Shown here: in pieces, positions 26,610-35,595 of the stretch
Position numbering within the stretch: position 1 is the first letter of the stretch
How the letters are laid out: each line of letters begins with the position of its first letter
Source of the DNA: Tuwongella immobilis
GTDB lineage: Bacteria > Planctomycetota > Planctomycetia > Gemmatales > Gemmataceae
Direction: 5' to 3'
Length of the DNA: 64,000 nt
Assembly: GCF_901538355.1 (NCBI RefSeq)
Contig: NZ_LR593887.1
Location: 2,022,920-2,086,919 of the forward strand
The notes under the pieces: generated by a model
What the model was told of the DNA's origin: nothing
The model's input: only the letters and a program-made list of their open reading frames with translations
The model's database searches: none
Made by a program: the position numbers and the translations under genes

Positions 26610-27447
26610 TTTCGGGCCGGGAATTACACCGAAGTTGATGCGTGTAGCCGATCCCGCGATTAATGTATAACTTTCTGCCGTGGGTCAATTCGTATTCCCC
26701 GGCGACATACCGTGGATTCTTGGTGGGCACAATCGGCGGTCGCAAGAACGGCGGCTTGCACTGCCCACCATGCGTATGCCCGGAGAGAATCCAGCCGTCA
26801 TACCGACCGAACACCGGCAGATCCGCCCCGTCGGGATTGTGACTTAACACCAGGTGTGGTAAGCCTTTGCGGAAGAGATTGGCGACTTCTGCCGCCTCAA
26901 AATTGGGCTGCCACAGATCATCCAGGCCAATCAGATCCAACCCGCCGATCGTTGCTCGACTATTCCGCAGGACGGAAATCCCGGCCTTTTCCATGCGTTC
27001 GACCAGGGCATCGGCGACGTGAATCTGCATCCAGAAGTGCCCGTAATCGTGGTTCCCCAGAACGGCGACGGTGCCCCGTTTTCCACGCGGAATTCGATCC
27101 AACAATCGGCTCACCGATTCGAGCATTTCATCGCCCTGGCAGCTCATCATATCCCCGGTGAGCACCACCCAGTCGGGCGAATGTTCGGCGGTAAGTGCCA
27201 GGCAGTTCAGCAGATACGATTCGGAGACGGTGCCAATGTGGAGATCGCTCAATTGGATCATCGTGCGGCCGACGGCGTCATCGGGAAGCCCACGAATGGG
27301 CAGATCCCGCTCGACCCATTCCAGCCAATGCGGTTCGATCTGCCACGTGTAAAGGCCCAATGCGAGGCCACTCAGTCCGCTGGCGAACCCCGCTCGCATC
27401 CACTGACGACGATTCCAATTCCAGGGATTCCACGTCATTTGTTGCAC
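26530..27447 (-). CDS. Metallophosphoesterase (YkuE-like), membrane-anchored or Tat-exported
   Basis: This 305-residue calcineurin-like phosphoesterase has all five motifs: QLSDLHIG (residue about 66), VVLTGDMM, VLGNHDYGHF, LVLSHNPD and ILSGHTHGGQ. The final R-G-x-G motif (YINRGIGYTHQLR) is also present. These provide the two-metal site. A single N-terminal hydrophobic segment follows RRQWMRAGFASGLSG, so it is probably Tat-exported or anchored, as in YkuE/YaeI proteins that hydrolyse phosphodiesters such as UDP-diacylglucosamine or lipid-linked substrates. It lies 58 bases after the proline-rich secreted gene on the same strand. Confidence 0.9.
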   Translation of the reverse strand: MQQMTWNPWNWNRRQWMRAGFASGLSGLALGLYTWQIEPHWLEWVERDLPIRGLPDDAVGRTMIQLSDLHIGTVSESYLLNCLALTAEHSPDWVVLTGDMMSCQGDEMLESVSRLLDRIPRGKRGTVAVLGNHDYGHFWMQIHVADALVERMEKAGISVLRNSRATIGGLDLIGLDDLWQPNFEAAEVANLFRKGLPHLVLSHNPDGADLPVFGRYDGWILSGHTHGGQCKPPFLRPPIVPTKNPRYVAGEYELTHGRKLYINRGIGYTHQLRCNSRPEITAFRLTRAEMDSPAKPRHLFANRSA

Positions 27448-27505
27448 TCCGTTGCATCAATCCTGGGGTCGTGCCGTTGTTGCGATCCATCGCAAATGCG
27501 GACGA

Positions 27506-28216
27506 TTACAAGCCGAACTTTTCCGGCGCAACTCGTGGTGCAGGAAGCAGTTCCAGCTCGGGAATCACCTTCGGCACGGGGAGGATTTCCGGTGCCGTGG
27601 GCGACATCGGCATTGGCATCGGCGGCACAATTGGCTTGGGCATCGGCTCGACCGGCGGTATCGGCACGGGGAGTTTGACCGGCGGAACGGGCACCATCGG
27701 CTTGGGTGTCATCATCGGCATCGGCGGTACGGGCGGCACGGGATCGACCGATTGCACGGTCTTCGGCATCGGCTCGACGGGGGGCACCGGCGGCATCGGT
27801 GGAACGGCGGGGCGCGGGTTGTCCGGCAATTTCGCCACGGCGGGCTTCTTCGGCTGGAGCATCTCGCGGACTTTCACCAGCGTTTCCCGCAGCATAAAGG
27901 CCCGTTGCGCGACGGATGTGGTTCGCACGACATCGAGAATACTTTTGTTGATATATTCTTGGACATCCGGGCGATGCGGCAGCACGGCCTTGGTAGTCAG
28001 CAGCACTCCCTCGAAAATGCGATAGCAGCTCAGCGGGTCGCCGGCGTTGTACAGGTCGGCTCCGCGATTATGGGCGTCGCGCAGATGATCGACCAGGAGT
28101 TTTTCCAGGCGGCTGGTTTCGATGCTTTCTGCTGGTTCGGATTCTGCCGAAAGCATTCGCGGAGCAAGGCTTGCGACAATTACGGCCAACCCCAACCAAG
28201 CCAGCGTTCGAGTCAT
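27506..28216 (-). CDS. Secreted protein with long Pro/Met/Val-rich tail
   Basis: This 236-residue protein has a signal peptide (TRTLAWLGLAVIVASLAP). A helical domain at about 25-120 includes LLVDHLRDAHNRGADLYNAG, CYRIFEGVLLTTKAVL and AFMLRETLVKVREML. About 110 residues of low-complexity sequence follow, built from short P-x-P-P-V/M-x-P-M units. The helical part resembles small planctomycete periplasmic proteins of unknown function. The tail is probably extended and may span a cell-envelope layer. It is transcribed away from the Cmr operon, so the 212 bp between them must hold promoters for both. Confidence 0.72.
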   Translation of the reverse strand: MTRTLAWLGLAVIVASLAPRMLSAESEPAESIETSRLEKLLVDHLRDAHNRGADLYNAGDPLSCYRIFEGVLLTTKAVLPHRPDVQEYINKSILDVVRTTSVAQRAFMLRETLVKVREMLQPKKPAVAKLPDNPRPAVPPMPPVPPVEPMPKTVQSVDPVPPVPPMPMMTPKPMVPVPPVKLPVPIPPVEPMPKPIVPPMPMPMSPTAPEILPVPKVIPELELLPAPRVAPEKFGL

Positions 28217-28428
28217 GGCATCCTCACCGATTCAACAGTGTCCAGAAATCCGGATCCGGTTTCGCCGCGCAATGTACCCGATTCCCACGCCGATGCCTAG
28301 CCGAGCCTCCAACGCGGTGGCAGTCCACACCTCCAAGCGAATGCCGCGAATTATTTTCGCCCGAATCGGCATTTTTCGTCCATTCCTTGTCACGACTCCA
28401 ATTCCAGATGCGTAAGTGGGGTGAAGCG

Positions 28429-29793
28429 ATGAAAAACGACCACCCGAACCCCCAGCAACGGAAGGTTCTGATGACAGAACAACGGAAAGAGTCGATCTTG
28501 GACGAGGCTCCAACTCGACCACAATTGAAGTCGAGTTCCGCGCGTGTGTTTGATCTGTCGTTGCTGACGGTGCTGTTCGGCGGCGGAAATCAAACTCGCA
28601 CGATCGACAAACGGATGCCAGTGCGATCGACGTCGATTCGCGGACAACTGCAATTCTGGTGGCGTGCCACCGCTGGCTCCCGATACACCGACTTGGCCCA
28701 ACTCCGAGAAGCTCAGACCGCCATCTGGGGGAATACCACCCAATCCAGCCGCGTGAGCGTCAGTGTCGAAGCCGTTTCGCTGGGCAGCATGATGCCGTGC
28801 GCGGTGTTCGAGACGAACCCGCAAACTGGTCGATTCCGTGGTTCGCCCTTTTGGAATGATCCATTCCGAAATAACGCGCTCCCCTATGCGTTGTTCCCAT
28901 TCCAAGGGCAACTGGCATCCGGCGGTAGCGCGATCGAAGTGGAGCCGGCGAAATTCGTGCGAGAACTGAAATTTCGACTGAAGCTGCAATGTCCTGTCGA
29001 ATTGTGGCCGGAAGTCGAAACCGCAGTCTGGGCATGGGTGCATTTCGGTGGGGTAGGCAGTCGCACGCGCCGCGGTTGTGGGGCACTCACCTGTCCGCAG
29101 TTGACGTCGCCGGATGAAGCCGCGTTTCGACAGAAGCTCCCCACATTGGCAACGCCCGGCGTGGCTCAAGAATGGCCCATCTTTGGCGAAACGTACCTCG
29201 GCGAATCTGGCTCCGATGGCATCAGTGCCTGGGATCGTTCCGTCGGAGAATTGCGTCATTTTCGCCAGGGGGTGAATGTTGGGCGGAATCCCGGCACAAA
29301 ACCCAATCGCCCGGGTCGTTCGCGGTTCCCAGAGCCGGAAGCGATTCGTCGTGTGACCCGCGCTCGTCCCAACAAGCATCCACGACTGACGCAGATTCCG
29401 GATACCGCGTATCCGCGGGCGGAAATGGGGCTGCCGATTGTGGTGCATTTCCAGTCGCCGGATGAAGGGGGAGGTCAAGAGCCACCCGATACGACGATCA
29501 CGCCAGCGAGATCAAATCCGAAGCAGCCAATCGAGCGAATGGCCAGCCCGTTGATTCTGCGGCCAGTCAAAATTGGCGACAAGATTTACGCGATGGTGCA
29601 TCGACTTCGCACGCAACCGCTGATGGCAGTGGAACTTCGGAAAGGAAATGTGCAGGTGCTTGAGACGAGCGATCATATTCGCGGCCCTGAGTTGGCGAAC
29701 TATCCGAATTCGCCATTAGCCAAGTCTCCGAATGGTTCCGCACTGGAGGCGTTTTTGCGTCGCATTCAAGACAATGGCTTTCGGAAGGTGTGA
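28429..29793 (+). CDS. cmr1: Type III-B CRISPR RAMP protein Cmr1
   Basis: This 454-residue protein opens the Cmr operon. The RAMP signature of Cmr1 is clear near residues 40-80: DLSLLTVLFGGGNQTRTIDK followed by STSIRGQLQFWWRATAG. The glycine-rich loop RTRRGCGALT near 225 is typical of RRM-like RAMP folds. In known Cmr complexes Cmr1 sits at the foot of the filament beside Cmr6 and helps bind the target RNA 5' part. Two starts are possible: ATG 28429 (GGGG eight bases upstream) and ATG 28471 (GGAAGG upstream, giving MTEQRKES). The longer one is listed. The frame stays open upstream, but that part is Arg/Pro-rich and non-coding in character. Confidence 0.9.
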   Translation: MKNDHPNPQQRKVLMTEQRKESILDEAPTRPQLKSSSARVFDLSLLTVLFGGGNQTRTIDKRMPVRSTSIRGQLQFWWRATAGSRYTDLAQLREAQTAIWGNTTQSSRVSVSVEAVSLGSMMPCAVFETNPQTGRFRGSPFWNDPFRNNALPYALFPFQGQLASGGSAIEVEPAKFVRELKFRLKLQCPVELWPEVETAVWAWVHFGGVGSRTRRGCGALTCPQLTSPDEAAFRQKLPTLATPGVAQEWPIFGETYLGESGSDGISAWDRSVGELRHFRQGVNVGRNPGTKPNRPGRSRFPEPEAIRRVTRARPNKHPRLTQIPDTAYPRAEMGLPIVVHFQSPDEGGGQEPPDTTITPARSNPKQPIERMASPLILRPVKIGDKIYAMVHRLRTQPLMAVELRKGNVQVLETSDHIRGPELANYPNSPLAKSPNGSALEAFLRRIQDNGFRKV

Positions 29794-29798
29794 AATTC

Positions 29799-31742
29799 AT
29801 GGCGAACAAGTACCTACTGACGATCACCGTGGGGCCGGTGCAGGAGTTCATCTCGGCTGCGCGACGAACCCGCGACCTGTGGTTCGGCTCGATGATGCTC
29901 TCCGAAATCAGCGCCGCCGTCGCGCATGCTCTGCTGACGAGCAAGGACGGAACGGTCGAATTGATTTTTCCGAATGTGAAGAAGAAGGATTCGTCCAAGC
30001 TGGAATACGAGGCCCGGCGCAATAACGATCAGGCACTGAACGTCGCCAATATCATCCTCGCTGAGGTGACGACCGACGATGTAGCGACGCTCGTGGAGAC
30101 AGCGAAAAAAGCAGCAAAAGATCGTTGGAAAGAATTTGCGAACGGGGCTTGGGCTGCTGCATCTGGAGCCATTCGTTCCGATGTCTGGGACAATCAGATC
30201 GATGACGTGCTGGAACTGTTCGCGGTCTGGGTGCCTCACGAGAACTCCGAAAATTACCCGGCAGACCGGAAGTATTTGAATCGACTCTTGGCCGGTCGGA
30301 AAAACCTGCGTGATTTCGCAGCCGGGAAGGGTGTCGAAGGGCTACTCAAGTCGTCGTTGGACGGTCAACGGGAAACTGTTCTCTTCGAGCGTGAAAAATG
30401 GCCGAAACGACTCCAAGCGACACTCCGAATCAAACGCGGTGAACAGCTTGATATTGTCGGTTTGGTCAAGCGGACGGCTGGTGGGACGCAGGCGTATCCG
30501 TCGGTTTCGAGTGTCGCTGTGAATCCGTGGGTACGCGGCCGAAGTGCGTCTGAATGCGAGCAACTGACTTCGCTCTGCGAGACGTTGGTTCCGACCAAGC
30601 TGATTCGACGGACTTCCTCAAGTAATCGTTCACTCGAATCGGCACTGCCATTTGAAGGAACGGCGTTCTACACGCATCGGCATCATGAATTGATCGATGA
30701 ATATTCAACTACGGATGACGATCGGAACCAAGCGGAAGCACTTCTTCAGCCGCTGAAAAAAGCCTTGGCCCGCTTGCCAGAACCGCAGACGCATGTGGCG
30801 GTGTTGTTGGCGGATGGGGACAAGATGGGGGCGGCGATGTCGCTGCTGAAATCGGCGGCGGAGCATCGGAAATTCTCGGCGGATTTGGCGAGTTTTGCGG
30901 ATTACGCGGCGAAAATCGTCAAAGCGTATCACGGCGTGCTGATCTATGCCGGTGGCGATGATGTGCTTGCGATTCTGCCCGTTGATACCTGTGTGCCGTG
31001 TGCCAAAGCGTTGTCGGTTGCGTTCACGCGGGCGATGCAGAAATATGATTCGCGGACGGAAAAAGAAAAAGCAGAGGGCGGCGCGGAAAACAAAGTGCCG
31101 CCGACGTTGTCGGTGGGGATCGGGATTGGTCACTTTATGGACAATCTCGAAGACCTGCTCGATTACGCCCGCAAGGCGGAAAAACTGGCCAAAAACGGTG
31201 AGCCGAAACGAAACGGCTTGGCGGTGTACGAGTACAAACGCGGCGGGGCACCGATTGAGATTCGCTCGCAATGGTCGGGCGGCGAACAAAATAGCTGGGT
31301 CAATTGGGCCAAGACACCGAATGATCGGTTGATGAAGTACGTCGGGTGGATTCTCGATGGGGCGATTCCGATGAAATTGCCCTACGATTTGCGGAATCTT
31401 GTTGAGCATTATCGAAAATGGGAGCGAGATAAGCCGCATCTCCGAGAAGCGTTCACCAAAGATACCGTGCGGGTGATTCACGACAAGCAGCCGCGGACGG
31501 GGAACGGACATCTTCCGGAAATCGCGGCGTTCGTGGGATCGTTCACGACGGTGTGTCATCTCGATCAATTCGCCAAGGAATTGCTGGTGGCCAAGCTCAT
31601 CGCCGATGGCTTCCGCGATGCGGGCGTCCGGGATTCGGGCGACCTCACCGATCAACTGACGAGCTACCAAGGGGAAGTCGACAAGATATTGCCCCCAGCA
31701 CAACCCAGCAAATCGACCGACAGCGCGGAGGAGAACAAGTGA
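29799..31742 (+). CDS. cas10: Cas10/Cmr2, HD-less, with intact GGDD cyclase
   Basis: This 647-residue protein is the large subunit of the Cmr complex. It begins directly with the first palm-like domain (ITVGPVQEFISAARRTRDLW), which in typical Cmr2 follows an N-terminal HD nuclease domain; that domain is absent. The second palm has VLLADGDKMG and IYAGGDDVLAILP, with GGDD at residues 385-388, so cyclic oligoadenylate synthesis should be intact. A helical C-terminal domain follows. GGAAGG ten bases upstream supports ATG 29799 over a GTG at 29790. It overlaps cmr3 by four bases. DNA cleavage by this subunit is unlikely; signalling should be its main output. Confidence 0.93.
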   Translation: MANKYLLTITVGPVQEFISAARRTRDLWFGSMMLSEISAAVAHALLTSKDGTVELIFPNVKKKDSSKLEYEARRNNDQALNVANIILAEVTTDDVATLVETAKKAAKDRWKEFANGAWAAASGAIRSDVWDNQIDDVLELFAVWVPHENSENYPADRKYLNRLLAGRKNLRDFAAGKGVEGLLKSSLDGQRETVLFEREKWPKRLQATLRIKRGEQLDIVGLVKRTAGGTQAYPSVSSVAVNPWVRGRSASECEQLTSLCETLVPTKLIRRTSSSNRSLESALPFEGTAFYTHRHHELIDEYSTTDDDRNQAEALLQPLKKALARLPEPQTHVAVLLADGDKMGAAMSLLKSAAEHRKFSADLASFADYAAKIVKAYHGVLIYAGGDDVLAILPVDTCVPCAKALSVAFTRAMQKYDSRTEKEKAEGGAENKVPPTLSVGIGIGHFMDNLEDLLDYARKAEKLAKNGEPKRNGLAVYEYKRGGAPIEIRSQWSGGEQNSWVNWAKTPNDRLMKYVGWILDGAIPMKLPYDLRNLVEHYRKWERDKPHLREAFTKDTVRVIHDKQPRTGNGHLPEIAAFVGSFTTVCHLDQFAKELLVAKLIADGFRDAGVRDSGDLTDQLTSYQGEVDKILPPAQPSKSTDSAEENK

Positions 31743-33043
31743 ATGAGTTGTATTTGCGGCTGACCGCGCAAGATCCGTTGGTGGCGCGAGACGGGCGGCC
31801 GTTCGGGGCCGGCTCGGGCACGCGGATGAAGAGTCTGGCGTGGCTGTCGCCCAGCGTGGTGGCAGGCTCGTTTCGCACCGCGTGGGCCAAGCATAACGAA
31901 ATCGAAAATCAGACGTTCAATGATGCGTTGGTCAAAAAGCTAAAGGCATTCGAGATTGCCGGCGTGTTCCCGATGGTCGCCGACGAACTTTATTTGCCAT
32001 GCCCGAACGATGTTGTCTTGGTGCCAAACAAGGACGAGTGCCAACCGGCAACGGCGGTGGCGGCGAAACCATACTCAAATTGGCCATCGGATGGGGCGGG
32101 CTGCGATCTGCCCCATGGAATCAAGCCGGTGATTTTGTCGCCAGGCGATGCGCCAGACGATTTCAAGCCGGAATCGCTACCGAAATGGTGGCCGATGTGG
32201 GCGATGACGCAATGGCTGCTTGAGAATGAGGTGTCATTCCTGAATAACTCGGAAAATCGCTACCCATTCTTGGATTCGCCGCACCTGGAAGAACGCGACC
32301 ATGTGGAGATCGAACCGGGATCCGGAGCGGCAAAAGATGGGCGGCTATTCACGACGGCAGCGCTGAATCTCACGCAGATGAAGCGGTACAAGCAGAAGAT
32401 GCCTAGTCCTACGAAGAAAGTCGAATGCAAGCTGAACGAAGTGAAGAAAGAATTGCCCATTCCAGAATCGCCATTCGTGAATATTGATTTGGCGACACGA
32501 GTTCGGGGGACTGGCGGCCAACCGATCGATTACCTGCATCCATTGGGTGGTGAACGGCGGCTGGTTCGCTGGCACCAAGAAGCGACGGGTGCGAATCCTT
32601 GGGGCTGTCCCGCCGATTTGGCTGCAAAGCTCAAGGGAGCCCCGCGCGTTCGCATGGTGCTGGTGTCGCCGGGGATTTTCCAGCATGGGTGGCAGCCGGG
32701 GTGGCTGAAACTGGAAGGGAAAGAAGTCAAATATCTGGAAGGGACGCCGCCGATGCCGAACGCGAAGGCGGGGCCAAAGTTGCGGCTGGTTGGCGTGTGC
32801 AACGAGCGTTGGAAGGCGATTTCCGGCTGGTCGTATGAGAAAAACAAAGTGGGGCCGAAGGCGATTCGGCGAATGGTGCCTGCGGGGGCGGTCTATTTCT
32901 TCGAGGTGCTCGAAAACCGCGAACATCTCCCTGAACTGTGGTTGGAATCGGTCTGCGACGATGAGCAAGATCGGCGAGATGGATTCGGGCTGGCGGTGTG
33001 GGGCACGTGGCAGTTGGGCGAAGTAAAATCCGCGAACAAGTGA
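31739..33043 (+). CDS. cmr3: Type III-B CRISPR RAMP protein Cmr3
   Basis: This 434-residue protein has the Cmr3 N-terminus (LYLRLTAQDPLVARDGRPFG) and SLAWLSPSVVAGSFRTAW. Later RAMP segments are LATRVRGTGGQPIDY and the C-terminal RRDGFGLAVWGTW glycine loop. In known complexes Cmr3 pairs with Cas10 and binds the crRNA 5' tag. The start is GTG at 31739 within a GTGA overlap with cas10, preceded by GGAGG about seven bases upstream. The open frame further upstream lies inside cas10 and is a shadow. Confidence 0.88.
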   Translation: MNELYLRLTAQDPLVARDGRPFGAGSGTRMKSLAWLSPSVVAGSFRTAWAKHNEIENQTFNDALVKKLKAFEIAGVFPMVADELYLPCPNDVVLVPNKDECQPATAVAAKPYSNWPSDGAGCDLPHGIKPVILSPGDAPDDFKPESLPKWWPMWAMTQWLLENEVSFLNNSENRYPFLDSPHLEERDHVEIEPGSGAAKDGRLFTTAALNLTQMKRYKQKMPSPTKKVECKLNEVKKELPIPESPFVNIDLATRVRGTGGQPIDYLHPLGGERRLVRWHQEATGANPWGCPADLAAKLKGAPRVRMVLVSPGIFQHGWQPGWLKLEGKEVKYLEGTPPMPNAKAGPKLRLVGVCNERWKAISGWSYEKNKVGPKAIRRMVPAGAVYFFEVLENREHLPELWLESVCDDEQDRRDGFGLAVWGTWQLGEVKSANK

Positions 33044-33061
33044 ATGATGGAGAAATCAATA

Positions 33062-33958
33062 ATGTCGAATACGCGATTGTATTGGTTGCATGCGCTCAGC
33101 CCGACCCATGTGGGGATTGGCCGCGGAATGGGCTACATCGACTTGCCGATCGACCGCGACGGCGTGACGAACTGGCCGATCGTGCGCGGCTCCGGGTTCA
33201 AAGGCGTGCTTGCGGATTTCCACAAGGCTACCGAAAAGAAGCGCGATGAAGAAGCGGTCCTCCGTCTTGCGTTTGGCAAAGCGGGCGATTCCGATTCCAA
33301 TTCCGGGTCGCTGATGCCGACGGATGCCCGGTTGGTCTGTCTGCCGGTGCGCAGTTTCCGCGGCACCTTCGCGTGGACCACCTCCGTCATGTGCCTCTCG
33401 ATGCTCGCCCGCACGCTGAAACTGGCGGGGGTGACCCGGCTGCTCGAACTGCCGCCGCGGTTGGAAAAAGGGGCAATGACAACGGACTCGTCCGCGTTGC
33501 TTCAAGACAAGAAAGTGTATCTGGAAGACTTGGATTTTTCGGCCATGCCGGACGAAAAGGTGACGGCTTGGGCTGCGAAGATCGCGAGTTGGGTCTTCCC
33601 GGATGACAAGGTTTGGCAAGAAACCTTCAAGCAGCGATTTGTGGTGATTCCGGACACGGCGTTCGATTTCCTCTGCGAAACGGGCACGGAAGTGCATACC
33701 CGAGTGAAGATCGACGACAACTCGAAAACGGTCGTCGATGGGGCACTCTGGACCGAGGAATCGATTCCTGCTGAGACGATTCTGATGGGGATCATTCACT
33801 GCGACAAGATCTTCCATCGTGAGAAAGACGCCAAGCATGGCCTGACGCCGGAGAAACTGCTGGAGCAATTCGCTTCAGGCACTCCGATGCTGCAAATCGG
33901 TGGCAAGGCGACGGTGGGGCGTGGGCAAGTTCGCTGCATTTTCTCGGAGGTGAAATAA
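33062..33958 (+). CDS. cmr4: Type III-B CRISPR RAMP protein Cmr4 (backbone RNase)
   Basis: This 298-residue protein is the Cas7-type backbone subunit. The N-terminus (LYWLHALSPTHVGIGRGMGY) and WPIVRGSGFKGVLADF match Cmr4. Asp27 (in YIDLPIDRD) is in the position of the catalytic aspartate that cuts target RNA in other Cmr4 proteins. ARLVCLPVRSFRGTFAWTTS and the terminal GKATVGRGQVRC glycine loop complete the RAMP pattern. GGAG eight bases upstream supports ATG 33062; an ATGATG at 33044 is less well placed. Its stop overlaps the cmr5 start by one base. Confidence 0.92.
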   Translation: MSNTRLYWLHALSPTHVGIGRGMGYIDLPIDRDGVTNWPIVRGSGFKGVLADFHKATEKKRDEEAVLRLAFGKAGDSDSNSGSLMPTDARLVCLPVRSFRGTFAWTTSVMCLSMLARTLKLAGVTRLLELPPRLEKGAMTTDSSALLQDKKVYLEDLDFSAMPDEKVTAWAAKIASWVFPDDKVWQETFKQRFVVIPDTAFDFLCETGTEVHTRVKIDDNSKTVVDGALWTEESIPAETILMGIIHCDKIFHREKDAKHGLTPEKLLEQFASGTPMLQIGGKATVGRGQVRCIFSEVK

Positions 33959-34365
33959 TGTCCGAAACCCGCAGCCAGAAAATGGCCCAAACTGCCTACG
34001 AGCGAGTCAATGAACGCTTCAAGGGAAGCGAAAAGGACGTCAAAGAATACACGACGTTTGCGAAGAAATTCCCGGCGTTGGTGCACACCTGCGGCCTGGC
34101 ACAAGCGTTGGCGTTTGCCAAGGCCAAGGATCACAGCGATTACCTCGACGATTTGCGTGAAGTGTTGGGCGAGATCGATAATAGTTTGAAAAAGGTCGAT
34201 TTGATTGACTACACAAACCGCTTGCCACTGGTCGATTACATGCGGCTCAGTCGCGATGCGATTTCGGCGGCGAGTTGGCTGAAACGCTATGTCGAAGCTG
34301 AAAAGGCAGTCGAAAAAGCCAATCGTGACAAGACCGATCCGCGATCATCGGCGAGTGAGGGATAA
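33958..34365 (+). CDS. cmr5: Type III-B CRISPR small subunit Cmr5
   Basis: This 135-residue, mostly helical protein fits the Cmr5 small subunit in size, position and motifs: SQKMAQTAYERV at the start, YTTFAKKFPALVHTCGLAQALAFAK in the middle (residues about 31-55) and the C-terminal YMRLSRDAISAASWLKRYVEA. Cmr5 stacks along the Cmr4 backbone and stabilises target RNA. It begins in a TAATG overlap with cmr4 and ends three bases before cmr6. Confidence 0.92.
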   Translation: MSETRSQKMAQTAYERVNERFKGSEKDVKEYTTFAKKFPALVHTCGLAQALAFAKAKDHSDYLDDLREVLGEIDNSLKKVDLIDYTNRLPLVDYMRLSRDAISAASWLKRYVEAEKAVEKANRDKTDPRSSASEG

Positions 34366-34368
34366 TCG

Positions 34369-35565
34369 ATGCGAGAGCCGATTGCGAAATTGAATCAGAA
34401 ACCGAACCCAGTGAGGTCGATGGGGCAACATCCGGGATTGCTGTTGCATCGCTACCTCGATCGGGTTGCGACGGGGAAAGCGTCGGAATCGGGTGATCCG
34501 CAGGCCAAGACCGATTTGCATCGGGATGCGACCAAGGCGGCGAGCGATCGGGACGTGCATGCCTTGTACAAGTCGGCATATGATCGCTGGCAGCAACAGG
34601 TTGCGCTGATTCCGGAGTCGCTGCGACAGACGGCGGAAATGAAGTCGCTGGGGCGATTGATTGTCGGCCTGGGGACGGAAAACGTGCTGGAAACGGGCAT
34701 TCGGCTGCATCACACGTATGGCATGCCGGTCTTGCCGGGCTCTGCGCTGAAGGGGCTGGCCGCGCACTATTGCCACACCGTTTGGGGCGAAGCGGACCCG
34801 CGATTTCGTCGCCGAACTGAGCCGAAGCCCGAGACGGATGACTCCACCAAATCGCCGGGCAAAGCGAAGCCGGTGACGCAGAAGACGACTCCGCACGAAG
34901 TGCTGTTTGGTGACACGGACGAAGCGGGGTTTGTGATCTTTCACGATGGCTGGATGGTGCCGCCGGAAAATCAGGCATCGCCGCTGGTGGAAGATGTCAT
35001 GACGCCGCATCACCCGGAATGGCTGGAAGGCAAGGTTGCACCGAGCGATTTCGATAGCCCGGTGCCGGTGCCGTTCCTGGCCGTGGAAGGCACCTTCGCA
35101 TTGACGCTGACCTGGTGCGGTCCCGAACCGGAAAAGTGCGGCCCGTGGATGAAATTGGCGATGGAACTGCTCACCGAAGCCCTCGCCGAGTGGGGTATTG
35201 GCGGCAAAACCAGCAGCGGCTACGGCCGATTCGATCTGGAACATTACCGCAAAAGTACCGAGGAACGCGTCAAGAAGAAGGCGGCGGAAGACGCCAAAGC
35301 CGCTGAAGAAGCGAAATTGGCATCAATGTCGCCGTTGGAACGCCGAATCGAAGAGATTCTCGCCAAGCGAACGAATCAAAACGAAAAGCGGTTCCACATC
35401 AACCTGATCACGGCGTTACGGGAGAACAAACTGTTCACCGACGAAGCCGAACGCAAAGCGATTGCCGCCGTGGTGAAAGCCCGCATGGAAGCCGACAAGC
35501 TTTGGGGCAAAAAGGACGAACAGAGTCGCGTTGCGCTCATCAAGCAGATTCTCGGCGAAAGTTGA
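34369..35565 (+). CDS. cmr6: Type III-B CRISPR RAMP protein Cmr6 with C-terminal helical extension
   Basis: This 398-residue protein has the Cmr6 core: RLIVGLGTENVLETGIRLHH, GMPVLPGSALKGLAAHY (the G-S-x-L-K-G motif) and the glycine loop EWGIGGKTSSGYGRF near residue 285. The core closes the end of the Cmr filament beside Cmr1. A lysine/proline-rich insert of about 25 residues (near 145-170) precedes HEVLFGDTDEAGFVIF. After the core, about 105 residues of charged helix (ERVKKKAAEDAKAAEEAKL, then SPLERRIEEILAK) form an extension whose role is unknown. The start is three bases after the cmr5 stop. Confidence 0.92.
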   Translation: MREPIAKLNQKPNPVRSMGQHPGLLLHRYLDRVATGKASESGDPQAKTDLHRDATKAASDRDVHALYKSAYDRWQQQVALIPESLRQTAEMKSLGRLIVGLGTENVLETGIRLHHTYGMPVLPGSALKGLAAHYCHTVWGEADPRFRRRTEPKPETDDSTKSPGKAKPVTQKTTPHEVLFGDTDEAGFVIFHDGWMVPPENQASPLVEDVMTPHHPEWLEGKVAPSDFDSPVPVPFLAVEGTFALTLTWCGPEPEKCGPWMKLAMELLTEALAEWGIGGKTSSGYGRFDLEHYRKSTEERVKKKAAEDAKAAEEAKLASMSPLERRIEEILAKRTNQNEKRFHINLITALRENKLFTDEAERKAIAAVVKARMEADKLWGKKDEQSRVALIKQILGES

Positions 35566-35595
35566 TCTCCGCAGACCACACCAGGAGCCCGCATC

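Noticed and set aside
27534-27830. Degenerate short repeats that look like a tandem array
   Set aside because: They are codons of the Pro/Met/Val-rich tail of the secreted protein on the minus strand, with no conserved spacer pattern.
28217-28428. Possible CRISPR array or leader before cmr1
   Set aside because: No direct repeat of 25-40 bases is present; the gap looks like an ordinary divergent promoter region.
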